DNA of 46,428 bases from Clostridiales bacterium (GTDB lineage Bacteria; Bacillota; Clostridia; Christensenellales; Borkfalkiaceae). Position 1 is the first letter of the stretch, and every line of letters begins with the position of its first letter. Location of the stretch: positions 1 to 46,428 of the forward strand of contig SVHP01000005.1 of NCBI GenBank assembly GCA_015055735.1, written 5' to 3'. Made by a program: the position numbers and the translations under genes. Under the pieces are notes generated by a model that saw only the letters and a program-made list of their open reading frames with translations, had not been told where the DNA came from and did not search any database. Below, piece after piece: positions 5,212 to 14,050 of this stretch.

Positions 5212-6885
5212 ATGAAAAAATTATTTTTGGTTTTATTATCAACAATTTTATTAATTAGCACGGGCATGTTTTTTGTTGGGTGTAATTCATCTAATCAAAA
5301 CAATCCCGAAGAACACGAATGCGAAGCAACTTGGGTTATAGACAAAGAGGCGACGTGCGAAGAAGACGGCTCAAAACATAGCGAGTGTACAACTTGTGGA
5401 GAAGTGTTAGAAACCGAGGTTATTTCAAAATTAGGGCATGATTATAGTGAATGTATAAGTAATGATGATAACACTCATACTAAAATTTGCTCAAACGACA
5501 TTAATCATACAATTACAGAAAATTGTTTTGGTGGAACTGCAACTTGTATAAACAAAGCAGTTTGTAAAGACTGTAAAAAAGCGTATGGAGATCTTGGGGA
5601 TTGTAACTATATAAATGGAATTTGTATAAATTGTAAATTTATTATAGGTACTGATGGGTTAGAGTACGAGTTAATAAATAATACCGCATATTCGGTGACG
5701 GGATATACTGGTACGTCAGGTGACGTTTACGTTCCTGCAACATATAAAGGATTGCCAGTGAAGAGTATAGGTGAAAATGCATTTAAAGATTGCACTATAT
5801 TAACCAATGTGGTTATATCGGAAGGTTTAACTAGTATTGGAGCAAAGGCTTTTTATCAATGTATAAAATTACAAAGCATAGAAATACCTTCGTCAGTATC
5901 GGCAATGTATACGTATGCGTTCTATAAATGCAGTTCGTTGGTGACGGTAACCTTTGGAGAAAATAGTCAATTACAGGCAATAAGTGGAATGACATTTAAT
6001 GGTTGCAGTTCTCTAGTTAGTATAGAAATACCTGCAAACGTGACAAAAATTTATAACAACTGGGCTTTTGAAGATTGTTTTAGTTTGAAGGAAATAAGAT
6101 ATAATGCGGTGAACTGTGAAAACTTGGATTATGATTGTATTACGTTTAGCGATGCAGGAAAAGAGAGTGGAGAGTTAACGGTAATTATAGGTAAGGACGT
6201 TCAAAAAATTCCTGATAGGCTTTTTTATAAGGCAAACCACGTAAAAAAATTAGTGTTTGAAGAAAACAGTGTTTGTACTAGTATTGGAGTAAGTGCTTTT
6301 AGAGAAACTCCTTTAATTAGTGTTGAACTTCCTAATTCGGTAACAATTTTAGGTCAACATGCGTTTGATGATTGCCAAAAATTAACAACTTTTACTATTA
6401 AAGAAAACAGTCAGTTAAAATATATTGGAGCTTATGCTTTCTATGGATGTAAGAGTTTAACTAGTATAGAAATTCCTGCAAGTGTAACAAAAATTTGGGG
6501 AGGTGCATTTAGAGAATGTACGTCGTTAACTAGTGTAACTTTTGCTAAAAATAGTCAACTAACTGAAATTGCAGAAAGCGCTTTTAATGGGTGTTCTGCA
6601 TTAAAGCAATTTATCATACCTAGTGGAGTTACTACTTTAGGGACGTGGGTATTTGGGAATTGTACGGCATTGACTTATTTAGTTATTCCTGCAAGCGTAC
6701 AAAGTATAGGCTATTATATAATTGTGGACTGTGGGCAAATAAAAGTTTATTGTGAAGCGGGTAGCAAGCCAAGTAGTTGGGATAGTTCTTGGGATAATTA
6801 TAGCAACTGGAATAACAATAATAAACGACCTATATATTGGCAAGGACAATGGGAATACGTGGACGGCATACCAACGGCTAAATAA
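5212..6885 (+). CDS. Lipoprotein with a Cys-rich N-terminal region and BspA-type leucine-rich repeats
   Basis: 557 aa. Signal peptide with lipobox (MFFVGC, Cys at about 24), so predicted to be lipid-anchored on the outer face of the membrane. Residues about 35-145 hold cysteine pairs (CTTC, CKDC, CINC) in the ATCEEDGSKH..C..CG style common in gut clostridial surface proteins. From about 150 to 510 there are roughly ten LRR_5/BspA repeats with the core ...IGENAFKDC..L..V.I...; the last 40 residues are Trp/Asn-rich. BspA-like repeats are known from adhesins; binding partners here are unknown. SD AAAGGAGA fits the ATG at 5212. Expression is likely controlled by the neighbouring XRE repressor through the two palindromes. 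A second, shorter BspA-like lipoprotein lies at 41859. Confidence 0.88.
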   Translation: MKKLFLVLLSTILLISTGMFFVGCNSSNQNNPEEHECEATWVIDKEATCEEDGSKHSECTTCGEVLETEVISKLGHDYSECISNDDNTHTKICSNDINHTITENCFGGTATCINKAVCKDCKKAYGDLGDCNYINGICINCKFIIGTDGLEYELINNTAYSVTGYTGTSGDVYVPATYKGLPVKSIGENAFKDCTILTNVVISEGLTSIGAKAFYQCIKLQSIEIPSSVSAMYTYAFYKCSSLVTVTFGENSQLQAISGMTFNGCSSLVSIEIPANVTKIYNNWAFEDCFSLKEIRYNAVNCENLDYDCITFSDAGKESGELTVIIGKDVQKIPDRLFYKANHVKKLVFEENSVCTSIGVSAFRETPLISVELPNSVTILGQHAFDDCQKLTTFTIKENSQLKYIGAYAFYGCKSLTSIEIPASVTKIWGGAFRECTSLTSVTFAKNSQLTEIAESAFNGCSALKQFIIPSGVTTLGTWVFGNCTALTYLVIPASVQSIGYYIIVDCGQIKVYCEAGSKPSSWDSSWDNYSNWNNNNKRPIYWQGQWEYVDGIPTAK

Positions 6886-6907
6886 AGTATAAAACTTAAT
6901 CAAAGGT

Positions 6908-6938
6908 AAAAAAAGGCACTTGAATAAGTGCCTTTTTT
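6908..6938 (+). terminator. Terminator after the BspA-like lipoprotein
   Basis: AAAAAAAGGCACTT, loop GAAT, AAGTGCCTTTTTT. Very similar in sequence to the terminator at 8444-8473. Confidence 0.85.
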
Positions 6939-6958
6939 GGTGCGTGTAGCAAATAAAG

Positions 6959-6987
6959 TTGATTTGTTAGACGAAAAACTATATAAT
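6959..6987 (+). promoter_or_regulatory. Promoter of the AGCS symporter gene
   Basis: TTGATT (6959-6964), 17-nt spacer, TATAAT (6982-6987), 35 nt before the start codon. Confidence 0.7.
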
Positions 6988-7022
6988 ATAATGCGAATAA
7001 TTTAACAAAAGAGAGAAAACAT

Positions 7023-8420
7023 ATGGAACAAATAGTGACTGATATAAGCAATTTTTTATATAATTACGTGCTTATAATACTTTTGGTTGGTGGTGGAATA
7101 TATTTTACTGTAAGGACTAAGTTCGCTCAATTTAGACTTTTTAAGGAACAAATTAAAAGCGTTACCGAAAAGCCAAAGGATAAAAAGGGCGTATCGTCTT
7201 TTCAAGCGTTGATGGTATCGACGGCGTCAAGGGTTGGAACAGGTAATATTATCGGCGTATCGACAGCCATTTGTTTAGGTGGTTTTGGCTCGGTGTTTTG
7301 GATGTGGCTAATCGCACTTATAGGTGGTGCATCTGCGCTTATCGAAAGCACGCTTGCGCAAATCTATAAAAGAAAGGGCTTAAACGGTTGTTACGGTGGC
7401 CCTGCATATTATATTGAAAGTGGTCTAAAATGCCGTCCGTTAGCAGTAGTGTTTTCGATATTATTGATATTGACATACGGCGTGGGCTTTAATATGCTAG
7501 CGTCTTACAACTTGCAATCGACCTTTTCGGTGTTTGAATTTTACGATGCCAAAATTACGCCTTGGATAATAGGTGGCGTGGTTGCAGTTCTAGTTGGCTA
7601 TTGTTTGCTTGGTGGGGGAAAGAGAATAGTTAAAATTACTAGCGTGTTAGTTCCCGTTATGGGCGTTGCGTATATATTAGTTGCGCTCGTAATAGTTATT
7701 ATCAATATCCCTGCTCTTCCAAGCGTGTTTGTGGAAATTTTTAAGGGTGCATTCGACTTTAACGCAATATTCGGTGGGCTTAGTGGCTCGTGTTTAATGT
7801 ACGGCATTAAACGTGGATTATATTCAAACGAAGCAGGCGTAGGCTCTGCGCCTAACGCATCGGCGTCGGCAGAAGTTGCTCACCCTGTAAAGCAAGGGTT
7901 AGTTCAAGTGCTTTCGGTGTTTATAGATACCATTTTAGTTTGCTCGGCAACTGCGTTTATGTGTATGTGTTCGGGTGTTGAGCCGTCGGCTGAACTTTCG
8001 GGTGCCCAATATATTCAAGCATCGCTTTCGGCAACGCTAGGTGGGTTTGGGCCGATATTTATAACCGTTGCTATGGTATTGTTTGCTTTTACTACACTTA
8101 TAGGCAACCTTTTTTACGTTGATAAAGCCATTATCCATATATATAAAAAAGAACCAACCAAGTGGTTTAAGAATATCTATTATTTAGTTTTCTCGCTCTT
8201 GATTTTGCTCGGCGCAGGGCTTTCGGCAAACTTGCTTTGGAATATCTCGGATATCTTTATGGGTGCAATGACCCTTATCAATATCCCTGCAATTATAATT
8301 TTAGGTAAATACGCTTTCCGTGCGATTGACGATTATACCAAAAAGCGAAAAAATAGTAAAGAAATAGGCTTTTTGGCGTCCGATATTGGTCTTAAAGATA
8401 AAGTAGATTATTGGCAATAA
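7023..8420 (+). CDS. Sodium:alanine symporter family protein (AGCS)
   Basis: 465 aa, typical for the alanine or glycine:cation symporter family, with about ten hydrophobic segments. It imports small neutral amino acids (alanine, glycine) with Na+ or H+. Family signatures are clear: GNIIGVSTAICLGGFGSVFWMW near 75-95, GPAYYIESG near 140, and the conserved MYGIKRGLYSNEAGVGSAPN block near 260-280. The start is preceded by a purine-rich SD (GAGAGAAAA). Single-gene unit with its own promoter and terminator. Substrate and coupling ion are family-based, not shown by the sequence. Confidence 0.93.
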   Translation: MEQIVTDISNFLYNYVLIILLVGGGIYFTVRTKFAQFRLFKEQIKSVTEKPKDKKGVSSFQALMVSTASRVGTGNIIGVSTAICLGGFGSVFWMWLIALIGGASALIESTLAQIYKRKGLNGCYGGPAYYIESGLKCRPLAVVFSILLILTYGVGFNMLASYNLQSTFSVFEFYDAKITPWIIGGVVAVLVGYCLLGGGKRIVKITSVLVPVMGVAYILVALVIVIINIPALPSVFVEIFKGAFDFNAIFGGLSGSCLMYGIKRGLYSNEAGVGSAPNASASAEVAHPVKQGLVQVLSVFIDTILVCSATAFMCMCSGVEPSAELSGAQYIQASLSATLGGFGPIFITVAMVLFAFTTLIGNLFYVDKAIIHIYKKEPTKWFKNIYYLVFSLLILLGAGLSANLLWNISDIFMGAMTLINIPAIIILGKYAFRAIDDYTKKRKNSKEIGFLASDIGLKDKVDYWQ

Positions 8421-8443
8421 AAATTTTAAACGTTATATAATAT

Positions 8444-8473
8444 AAAAAAGGCACTTTGAACAGTGCCTTTTTT
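8444..8473. terminator. Bidirectional terminator between AGCS and rsmE
   Basis: AAAAAAGGCACTTT, loop, AGTGCCTTTTTT. Serves two convergent genes. Nearly the same stem as 6908-6938, with the same GGTG(cg)TGTAG sequence following. Confidence 0.85.
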
Positions 8474-8492
8474 GGTGTAGAAATTTATAAAA

Positions 8493-9236
8493 TTAGTCTA
8501 AATTCATTTCAGCGTGTAGCATTAGCATTGATAGGGCAGTTATGGCTGCCGTTTCCGTTCTTAAAATTCTTTTTCCAAGTGAAATAAGTTTTCCACCGTC
8601 TTTTTCGGCTAAAGCAATTTCGTTTGGCGAAAAGCCACCCTCAGGGCCTATGATAACGCCTACTTTGTCGCCTTTTTTAATTAGTGATAGGGCTTCCTTT
8701 GTGGAGAGAATACCCTTTTGATTTTCATACGGTACTAATAGTAAGTCTAATTCTTTTGCTTTTTCAAGAGCGAGTGTAAAAGATAAAGGCTCTAGCACTT
8801 GTGGAATAATAGTACGCTTGCTTTGCTCAGCTGCGCTTTGCGCAATCGCATTAAAACGCTGGGTTTTTTGCTTGACCTTGTTTTGTTCAATTTTGGCAAT
8901 CGAGCGTTCCATTTGTACGGGGATAATCTCTTTAACACCAAGTTCTACTGCCTTTTGAATAATTAGTTCTAACTTGTCGCTTTTAGGTAAGCCTTGAAAT
9001 AAATATAGGTCGATTGAAAGGTTAGAGTCTAAATAATCCCTTTGGGTAATTTGGGCAGTTAAAGAAGTTTGAAAAATTTCTTTTATTTGACAAAGGTGGC
9101 AAGACTGGTCGAAAGTAACCAAAAACTCGTCGCCAACTCTCATTCTTAAAACGTTTAGTATATGATTAAAATGTTCTCCGTCTATATTGACTAAATCGCC
9201 TATAATGTTAGTTTTATCAATAAAAAAATTATGCAT
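8493..9236 (-). CDS. rsmE: 16S rRNA (uracil(1498)-N3)-methyltransferase RsmE
   Basis: 247 aa, the normal length. It methylates N3 of U1498 in helix 44 of 16S rRNA using S-adenosylmethionine. The N-terminal PUA-like part (GEHFNHILNVLRMRVGDEF) is followed by a SPOUT methyltransferase domain with the diagnostic knot motifs VIGPEGGF near 197 and LGKRILRTETAA near 222-233. The start at 9236 follows AGGAGA. It stands alone between two convergent/divergent genes; in many Firmicutes it sits next to prmA, which is not here. Confidence 0.95.
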   Translation of the reverse strand: MHNFFIDKTNIIGDLVNIDGEHFNHILNVLRMRVGDEFLVTFDQSCHLCQIKEIFQTSLTAQITQRDYLDSNLSIDLYLFQGLPKSDKLELIIQKAVELGVKEIIPVQMERSIAKIEQNKVKQKTQRFNAIAQSAAEQSKRTIIPQVLEPLSFTLALEKAKELDLLLVPYENQKGILSTKEALSLIKKGDKVGVIIGPEGGFSPNEIALAEKDGGKLISLGKRILRTETAAITALSMLMLHAEMNLD

Positions 9237-9325
9237 ATTATCTCCTATAAAGGTATTTTAGCAAAAATCAAGCACAAAATCAACAAAATAGTTAAAAAAG
9301 AATAATTGTTTTTAGTTCAAAAAAG

Positions 9326-9354
9326 TTGTTTATACAATTTATAAGTGCTATAAT
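9326..9354 (+). promoter_or_regulatory. Promoter of the MFS transporter gene
   Basis: TTGTTT (9326-9331), 17-nt spacer, TATAAT (9349-9354). Confidence 0.65.
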
Positions 9355-9397
9355 TGTTCTATCAACGTAAGAAAAGTATTAAGAAGGGTTAGCCGAA

Positions 9398-10660
9398 ATG
9401 GAAAAACTTAAAAAAAGTAAGGGCTTTGATTACAAGTACGTGATTATCGGCGTTTGTGCGCTTATGATTTTCGTGGGACTTGGTTTTTGTAGTTCTAGTA
9501 AGGGGATATATCTTAATCCTATATTAGAATACACGGGAATAGGCGCAGGGCCTTTTGGGTTTAGTGATAGTTTTAGATATGCAACCACTGCTATCGTAAA
9601 CATATTTTTTGGAACGCTCATTGCAAAATTCGGCGTTAAAAAACTTGTGGGAGCAGGGTTTTTATCGCTCGCCCTTTCTATGGTTTTATATTCGGTATCG
9701 ACCACAGTCGTAGGCTTTTATTTGGCAGGCGCATTTTTAGGGCTAGGGCTTGCTTGGACGACTACTACCATGATGGGTTACATCATTAGAAGATGGGTGC
9801 ATAAAAATCGTGGAACGGTCATGGGCTTTATTCTAGCCACTAACGGGCTAGGTGGGGCGTTCGCCACCACTTTGTTTTCGCCTATAATTCAATCTAGTAT
9901 GACGGGGTATAAAACGGCTTATTTGATAGTGGCTTTAATAGTGTTTATACTAGGCGTGATAGCAGTCGTATTTATTAAGGATAACAAATCCGACGCCGTT
10001 CAAGCTAGCGAGAGCAATCAAAAAAAGAAAAGGGGAGATAGTTGGATAGGAATTGAAAGCAAAGTTGCTTTTAAGAAAAGCTATTTCTATTGGGCTATTC
10101 TTTGTATTTTTTTGACGGGATTGGTAATACAAAGTATAACGGGCGTGTTCATTAGGCATATTCAAATGGTAGAAGTTAGTCAAGATTTTCAAAATATTAT
10201 TATTCCATCTCAAATGATAATCTTAACCTTTACCAAATTTTTAACCGGCTTTATGTACGATAAGTTCGGTTTAAGAATTACCATAAGCGTAAATATAGTA
10301 TGTTCTCTTATCGCCATGGTGGCGATTGCCTTAGTCGATACTACTCTTACAGGTCAAGTCCTTTGCGTTTTATACGTAATAACTGCAAACATAGCACTTC
10401 CTTTAGAAACCATTATGTTACCTATATATGCAGGCGATTTATTCGGCGAAAAAGATTATAACAAAATGTTGGGCTACATAGTATCGGCAAATACCATAGG
10501 CTACGCATTAGGCTCGCCTATAATGGGCTTTATTTCCGACATATTCGGTAGTTACGTTCCAGCCTTTTTTGGTGGAGCAGTCATAATGGCTATCGTGTTA
10601 GTTGTTATGCAATTCGTAATATCAAGCGCCAACAAACTAAAAAGGGAAGTTAGCGAATAA
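9398..10660 (+). CDS. Major facilitator superfamily transporter, OFA-like
   Basis: 420 aa with 12 predicted transmembrane segments in two halves split by a charged loop near 200-225 (KDNKSDAVQASESNQKKKR). A cytoplasmic loop-2/3 motif with RRWVHKNRGTVMGF near 130 and the overall layout fit the oxalate/formate-antiporter-type (OFA) branch of MFS. The substrate is probably a small organic anion but cannot be read from the sequence. SD AAGGG lies before the ATG. Single-gene unit, terminator shared with the convergent aminopeptidase. Confidence 0.82.
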   Translation: MEKLKKSKGFDYKYVIIGVCALMIFVGLGFCSSSKGIYLNPILEYTGIGAGPFGFSDSFRYATTAIVNIFFGTLIAKFGVKKLVGAGFLSLALSMVLYSVSTTVVGFYLAGAFLGLGLAWTTTTMMGYIIRRWVHKNRGTVMGFILATNGLGGAFATTLFSPIIQSSMTGYKTAYLIVALIVFILGVIAVVFIKDNKSDAVQASESNQKKKRGDSWIGIESKVAFKKSYFYWAILCIFLTGLVIQSITGVFIRHIQMVEVSQDFQNIIIPSQMIILTFTKFLTGFMYDKFGLRITISVNIVCSLIAMVAIALVDTTLTGQVLCVLYVITANIALPLETIMLPIYAGDLFGEKDYNKMLGYIVSANTIGYALGSPIMGFISDIFGSYVPAFFGGAVIMAIVLVVMQFVISSANKLKREVSE

Positions 10661-10676
10661 TCAATAAATTAAAAAT

Positions 10677-10720
10677 AAAAGAGCAAACGGTCGAGATACA
10701 CTCTCACGTTTGCTCTTTTT
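10677..10720. terminator. Bidirectional terminator between MFS and M29 aminopeptidase genes
   Basis: AAAAGAGCAAACG and CGTTTGCTCTTTTT form a 13-bp stem around a 17-nt loop, with A/T tracts on both sides. Confidence 0.85.
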
Positions 10721-10733
10721 GCTTTTTCAAAAA

Positions 10734-11960
10734 CTATATAACCCACTCGCCGTCAGCGAATAATGTGATTTTTTCGCCGTTTTCCTTTATTCCGACAACC
10801 GAAAGGTCGGGCGTTCCTATCATAAAGTCTTCGTGTTCGGTAGAGTCGTTAAGTCCTAATTCTAAAAGTTCTTTTTTGGTCAATTTATCCCCGTTCTTAA
10901 CGGTGGTAGTGTAGCCTTGTCCTATTGCCAAATGGCAACTTGCATTTTCGTCAAACAAGGTGTTGTAGAATAAAACGTTGCTCTTTGCAATAGGCGAATT
11001 TTTACCGATTAAGGCGATTTCGCCAAGCCTAGAAGTGCCTTTATCCGTTTCTATAAGCCCCTTTAATGCGCCGTGCCCAACGTTTGCGCAGTAATCTACG
11101 ATTTTACCCTTCTTAAAGGTAATATAAAAATCGTCTATGATTTGACCGTTAACGCATAGTGGCATAGCAGACTTTAACACGCCGTCAACTCTTAATCTAT
11201 GTGGGGCAGTAAAGATCTCTTCAGTAGGCATATTAGCCATAAAAGGTACGCCGTCTTTAGCGAGTTCTCTAGCGCTCGTCCAAATATGACCATCGCAAAG
11301 CCCTACCATAAGATCGGTGCCTTTGGCGTTTTTAAGGTGAATATACGAAAACCTTTGTTGGTTTAAGAAGTTTGCACGTTTTTCAAGCACTCTAATGTGT
11401 TCTTCCCAAGCAAGAAGTGGATTTTCAGTGTTTAAGCGCATAGCCTTTTCAATTTGTTCGGATAAGCATTGTTCGGGGTCGCTTTGGTTAGGAAAAACCT
11501 TTTTAGCCCAAGCGCTGGTCGGTACTGACACCACGCACCAACGTATACCGTTAGACATAACGCAGTCCGAATATTTTTTAAGTGCCTTAGATTTGGCTTT
11601 TGAAATCTCAAAAAGTTTTTGGGCAGGGATATCCTTAAAGGCTTCTGGGTCGTCTGCCGATACGGCAACGTAACAAAAATTGTTTTGTACTAGATAGTTT
11701 TTGCTATTTACTAGCCATTTGGGTATGTCGGTAAGCGTTTCCGTCTTTGCGTTAGCGTAGTTTAACTTGTCTATTTGGTCGCAGTTCCACCTAACGTTTA
11801 CGATTTTTGCGCCGTATTTATAAGCGGCTTTAGTTAGTTCTACTGCAAACTCGCTTTTTTCGATAGGACAGGCTATTTCTAAGCCTTGTTCGGGCTGTAA
11901 GTTAACGCCTATTTTTATTATTAGTTCAGCATAATCTTGTAAAATTTTACCTTTAATCAT
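10734..11960 (-). CDS. M29-family aminopeptidase (AmpS/PepS type)
   Basis: 408 aa, the standard size of this cytosolic metallo-aminopeptidase family, which trims N-terminal residues from peptides with a two-metal centre. The likely metal ligands are present in order: E in MPTEEIFT near 246, E in LGEIAL near 312, H in ENASCHLAIG near 340, and H/D in TEHEDFMIG near 375. The C-terminus (LFADGEWVI) is complete. The start at 11960 is chosen from the track; the upstream SD (AGGTTGG) is weak. Its own promoter lies at 11993-12022. Role: peptide turnover. Confidence 0.92.
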   Translation of the reverse strand: MIKGKILQDYAELIIKIGVNLQPEQGLEIACPIEKSEFAVELTKAAYKYGAKIVNVRWNCDQIDKLNYANAKTETLTDIPKWLVNSKNYLVQNNFCYVAVSADDPEAFKDIPAQKLFEISKAKSKALKKYSDCVMSNGIRWCVVSVPTSAWAKKVFPNQSDPEQCLSEQIEKAMRLNTENPLLAWEEHIRVLEKRANFLNQQRFSYIHLKNAKGTDLMVGLCDGHIWTSARELAKDGVPFMANMPTEEIFTAPHRLRVDGVLKSAMPLCVNGQIIDDFYITFKKGKIVDYCANVGHGALKGLIETDKGTSRLGEIALIGKNSPIAKSNVLFYNTLFDENASCHLAIGQGYTTTVKNGDKLTKKELLELGLNDSTEHEDFMIGTPDLSVVGIKENGEKITLFADGEWVI

Positions 11961-11992
11961 AGTAGTACCAACCTGTATTTTAGTTCTTATTT

Positions 11993-12022
11993 ATTTTAGT
12001 CAATATAAATCTAATATGTCAA
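11993..12022 (-). promoter_or_regulatory. Promoter of the M29 aminopeptidase gene
   Basis: TTGACA (12022-12017), 18-nt spacer, TAAAAT (11998-11993) on the minus strand. Confidence 0.6.
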
Positions 12023-12134
12023 GCGTAAATTTGGCAAAATTTGACTAAAAAAACATTTTATACTCTTTTTTGTGAGAAAAGTATGAAAAACTAATCGAAA
12101 AAGGTTAAAAATTTACACTTATTTTGTTTTGGTA

Positions 12135-12163
12135 TTGACTTTTGATGTTATTTGTATTATAAT
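12135..12163 (+). promoter_or_regulatory. Promoter of the dxs unit
   Basis: TTGACT (12135-12140), 17-nt spacer, TATAAT (12158-12163), about 60 nt before the start codon. Confidence 0.75.
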
Positions 12164-12229
12164 CTATAATACGTTAGTATGACCAAAATTGCTTTAGTGT
12201 GCCTTTTTTGTGTCATTTAAGGGTTTTTT

Positions 12230-14035
12230 ATGGATATTTTAAGTGGAATAAGTCTTGCTTCGGACGTAAAAAAACTTAATAATAAAGAACTTGACTGTCT
12301 TGCAGGGCAAATTCGTGAGATGATAGTTGATGCCATTACAAAAAACGGTGGACATCTATCGTCTAATTTAGGCATTGTTGAAACTACCCTTGCGCTCTAT
12401 AAGAATTTTGATTTTCCAACCGATAAACTCATATTCGACGTTGGACATCAATGTTATGCGCATAAAATCCTTTCGGGTAGAAAGGATAACTTTAGCACTA
12501 TCCGTTTAGACGGTGGGCTTTCGGGTTTTCCTAACAAGGACGAAAGCCAGTTCGACCCGTTTACTACGGGGCATGCAGGCTCGTCCATTTCGGCAGGGTT
12601 AGGCTACTGTATGGCTAGAGATAAACTCGGTGAAGATTACACCGTTATCTCGGTCGTTGGGGACGGCTCGTTTTCTAACGGGCTAAATTTAGAAGCTTTG
12701 TTTGCATCTAATTCTAAACCTAAAAACTTTATCGTTATACTAAACGATAACGGTATGTCCATATCTAAAAACAAAAACGGCTTTTACAGTTTTATTTCTA
12801 AAAGTACGGTTAAAAGTGGTTACTTGGGCAGTAAAAGAGCCTTTCTTAAAGTGTTTAGGCGTTCTTTTATCACTCGTGCATTGTCGAGCGTCAAGAATTT
12901 TATAAAACGCCTTTTTAATCAAGACAACTATTTTGAAAATTACGGTTTTAAATACGTTGGCGTTATAGACGGCAATAATATACGAGAAATGACCGACGTT
13001 TTGCAAAAGGTTAAAAAGGTCGCAAAAGAAAGGGCTGTTTTACTTCATATAAAGACCACTAAAGGTAAAGGTTATAAAGACGCTGAAATGCACTCTGACT
13101 TTTATCACGGTGTGGGAAGTAATTTGAAAAACGAAAGTGGAAGTTTTTCGCTTGCGTTAGGACAAAAGATAAATAACCTAATAGAAAAAGATAAAACGGT
13201 TATGGCTATAACTGCAGGCATGAAGGACGGCACGGGATTGACTGCCGTTGAAAGTAAGTTTCCAAACAACTTTATAGACGTTGGTATTGCCGAAGAATAC
13301 GCAGTAACCCTAGCGTCGGGTATGGCTCGTGGTGGCTTAAAGCCGATAGTGGCTATCTATTCCACCTTTTTACAAAGGGGGTACGACCAAATTTTGCACG
13401 ACGTATGCTTGCAAAATCTTCCCGTAATATTCTGTCTTGATAGGGCTGGGCTGGTCGGAAGCGACGGAGAAACTCATCAAGGCGTGTTCGACTTAAGTTA
13501 TCTATCGCATATGCCTAATATGACTATTCTTGCCCCAAACACTACCGAAGAACTTTTTGACGCAATCGATTACGCTTTGGCGTTAAATAGTCCTGTGGCT
13601 ATAAGGTATCCAAAAAATCAAAGGGTAGAGCAACCTTTCCTTTCGCTGAAGGAAGGACTATGGAAAGAGATAAACTTAGGCAAAAAAGCCAATATCGTGG
13701 CAGTAGGTCCAACCATGCTAAATATCGCAAACAAGTGCGCTGAAAATATTTCGGGCGTTGGCGTTATATCGGCAAGAACTATTAAGCCGTTAGATGAAAG
13801 TATGCTGTTAAAGGTAAAGGATACGCCGTTAGTAGTGCTGGAAGAAAACAGTACGATAGGTGGGCTTGGTAGCATGATAACGCTGTTCTATTCAAATAAT
13901 AAAATTCAAAATAAAGTGCTTTGTTTGGGTGTAAAAGACGCTTTCGTTAAACACGGTAGCGTAGATGAACAGCTTGCAAAAACAAATCTTGATAGCAAAA
14001 GCGCGATAGGGAAAATACTTGAGTTTATTCAGTAG
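12230..14035 (+). CDS. dxs: 1-deoxy-D-xylulose-5-phosphate synthase
   Basis: 601 aa. It catalyses the first step of the MEP isoprenoid pathway: pyruvate plus glyceraldehyde 3-phosphate to DXP, thiamine-diphosphate dependent. Landmarks: DVGHQCYAHKILSGRKD near 67-83, the ThDP/Mg motif GDGSFSNGLNLEAL near 144-157, HSDFYHGVG near 287, the catalytic Glu in IAEEYAV near 353, and DRAGLVGSDGETHQG near 403. The SD AAGGG lies 6 nt before ATG. Fifteen nt after its stop begins a CapD-like dehydratase gene, so the two are probably cotranscribed. This fits supply of undecaprenyl-phosphate carrier to glycan assembly. ispDF of the same pathway lies at 19345 on the other strand. Confidence 0.96.
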   Translation: MDILSGISLASDVKKLNNKELDCLAGQIREMIVDAITKNGGHLSSNLGIVETTLALYKNFDFPTDKLIFDVGHQCYAHKILSGRKDNFSTIRLDGGLSGFPNKDESQFDPFTTGHAGSSISAGLGYCMARDKLGEDYTVISVVGDGSFSNGLNLEALFASNSKPKNFIVILNDNGMSISKNKNGFYSFISKSTVKSGYLGSKRAFLKVFRRSFITRALSSVKNFIKRLFNQDNYFENYGFKYVGVIDGNNIREMTDVLQKVKKVAKERAVLLHIKTTKGKGYKDAEMHSDFYHGVGSNLKNESGSFSLALGQKINNLIEKDKTVMAITAGMKDGTGLTAVESKFPNNFIDVGIAEEYAVTLASGMARGGLKPIVAIYSTFLQRGYDQILHDVCLQNLPVIFCLDRAGLVGSDGETHQGVFDLSYLSHMPNMTILAPNTTEELFDAIDYALALNSPVAIRYPKNQRVEQPFLSLKEGLWKEINLGKKANIVAVGPTMLNIANKCAENISGVGVISARTIKPLDESMLLKVKDTPLVVLEENSTIGGLGSMITLFYSNNKIQNKVLCLGVKDAFVKHGSVDEQLAKTNLDSKSAIGKILEFIQ

Positions 14036-14050
14036 AGTATAGGTGAATGT

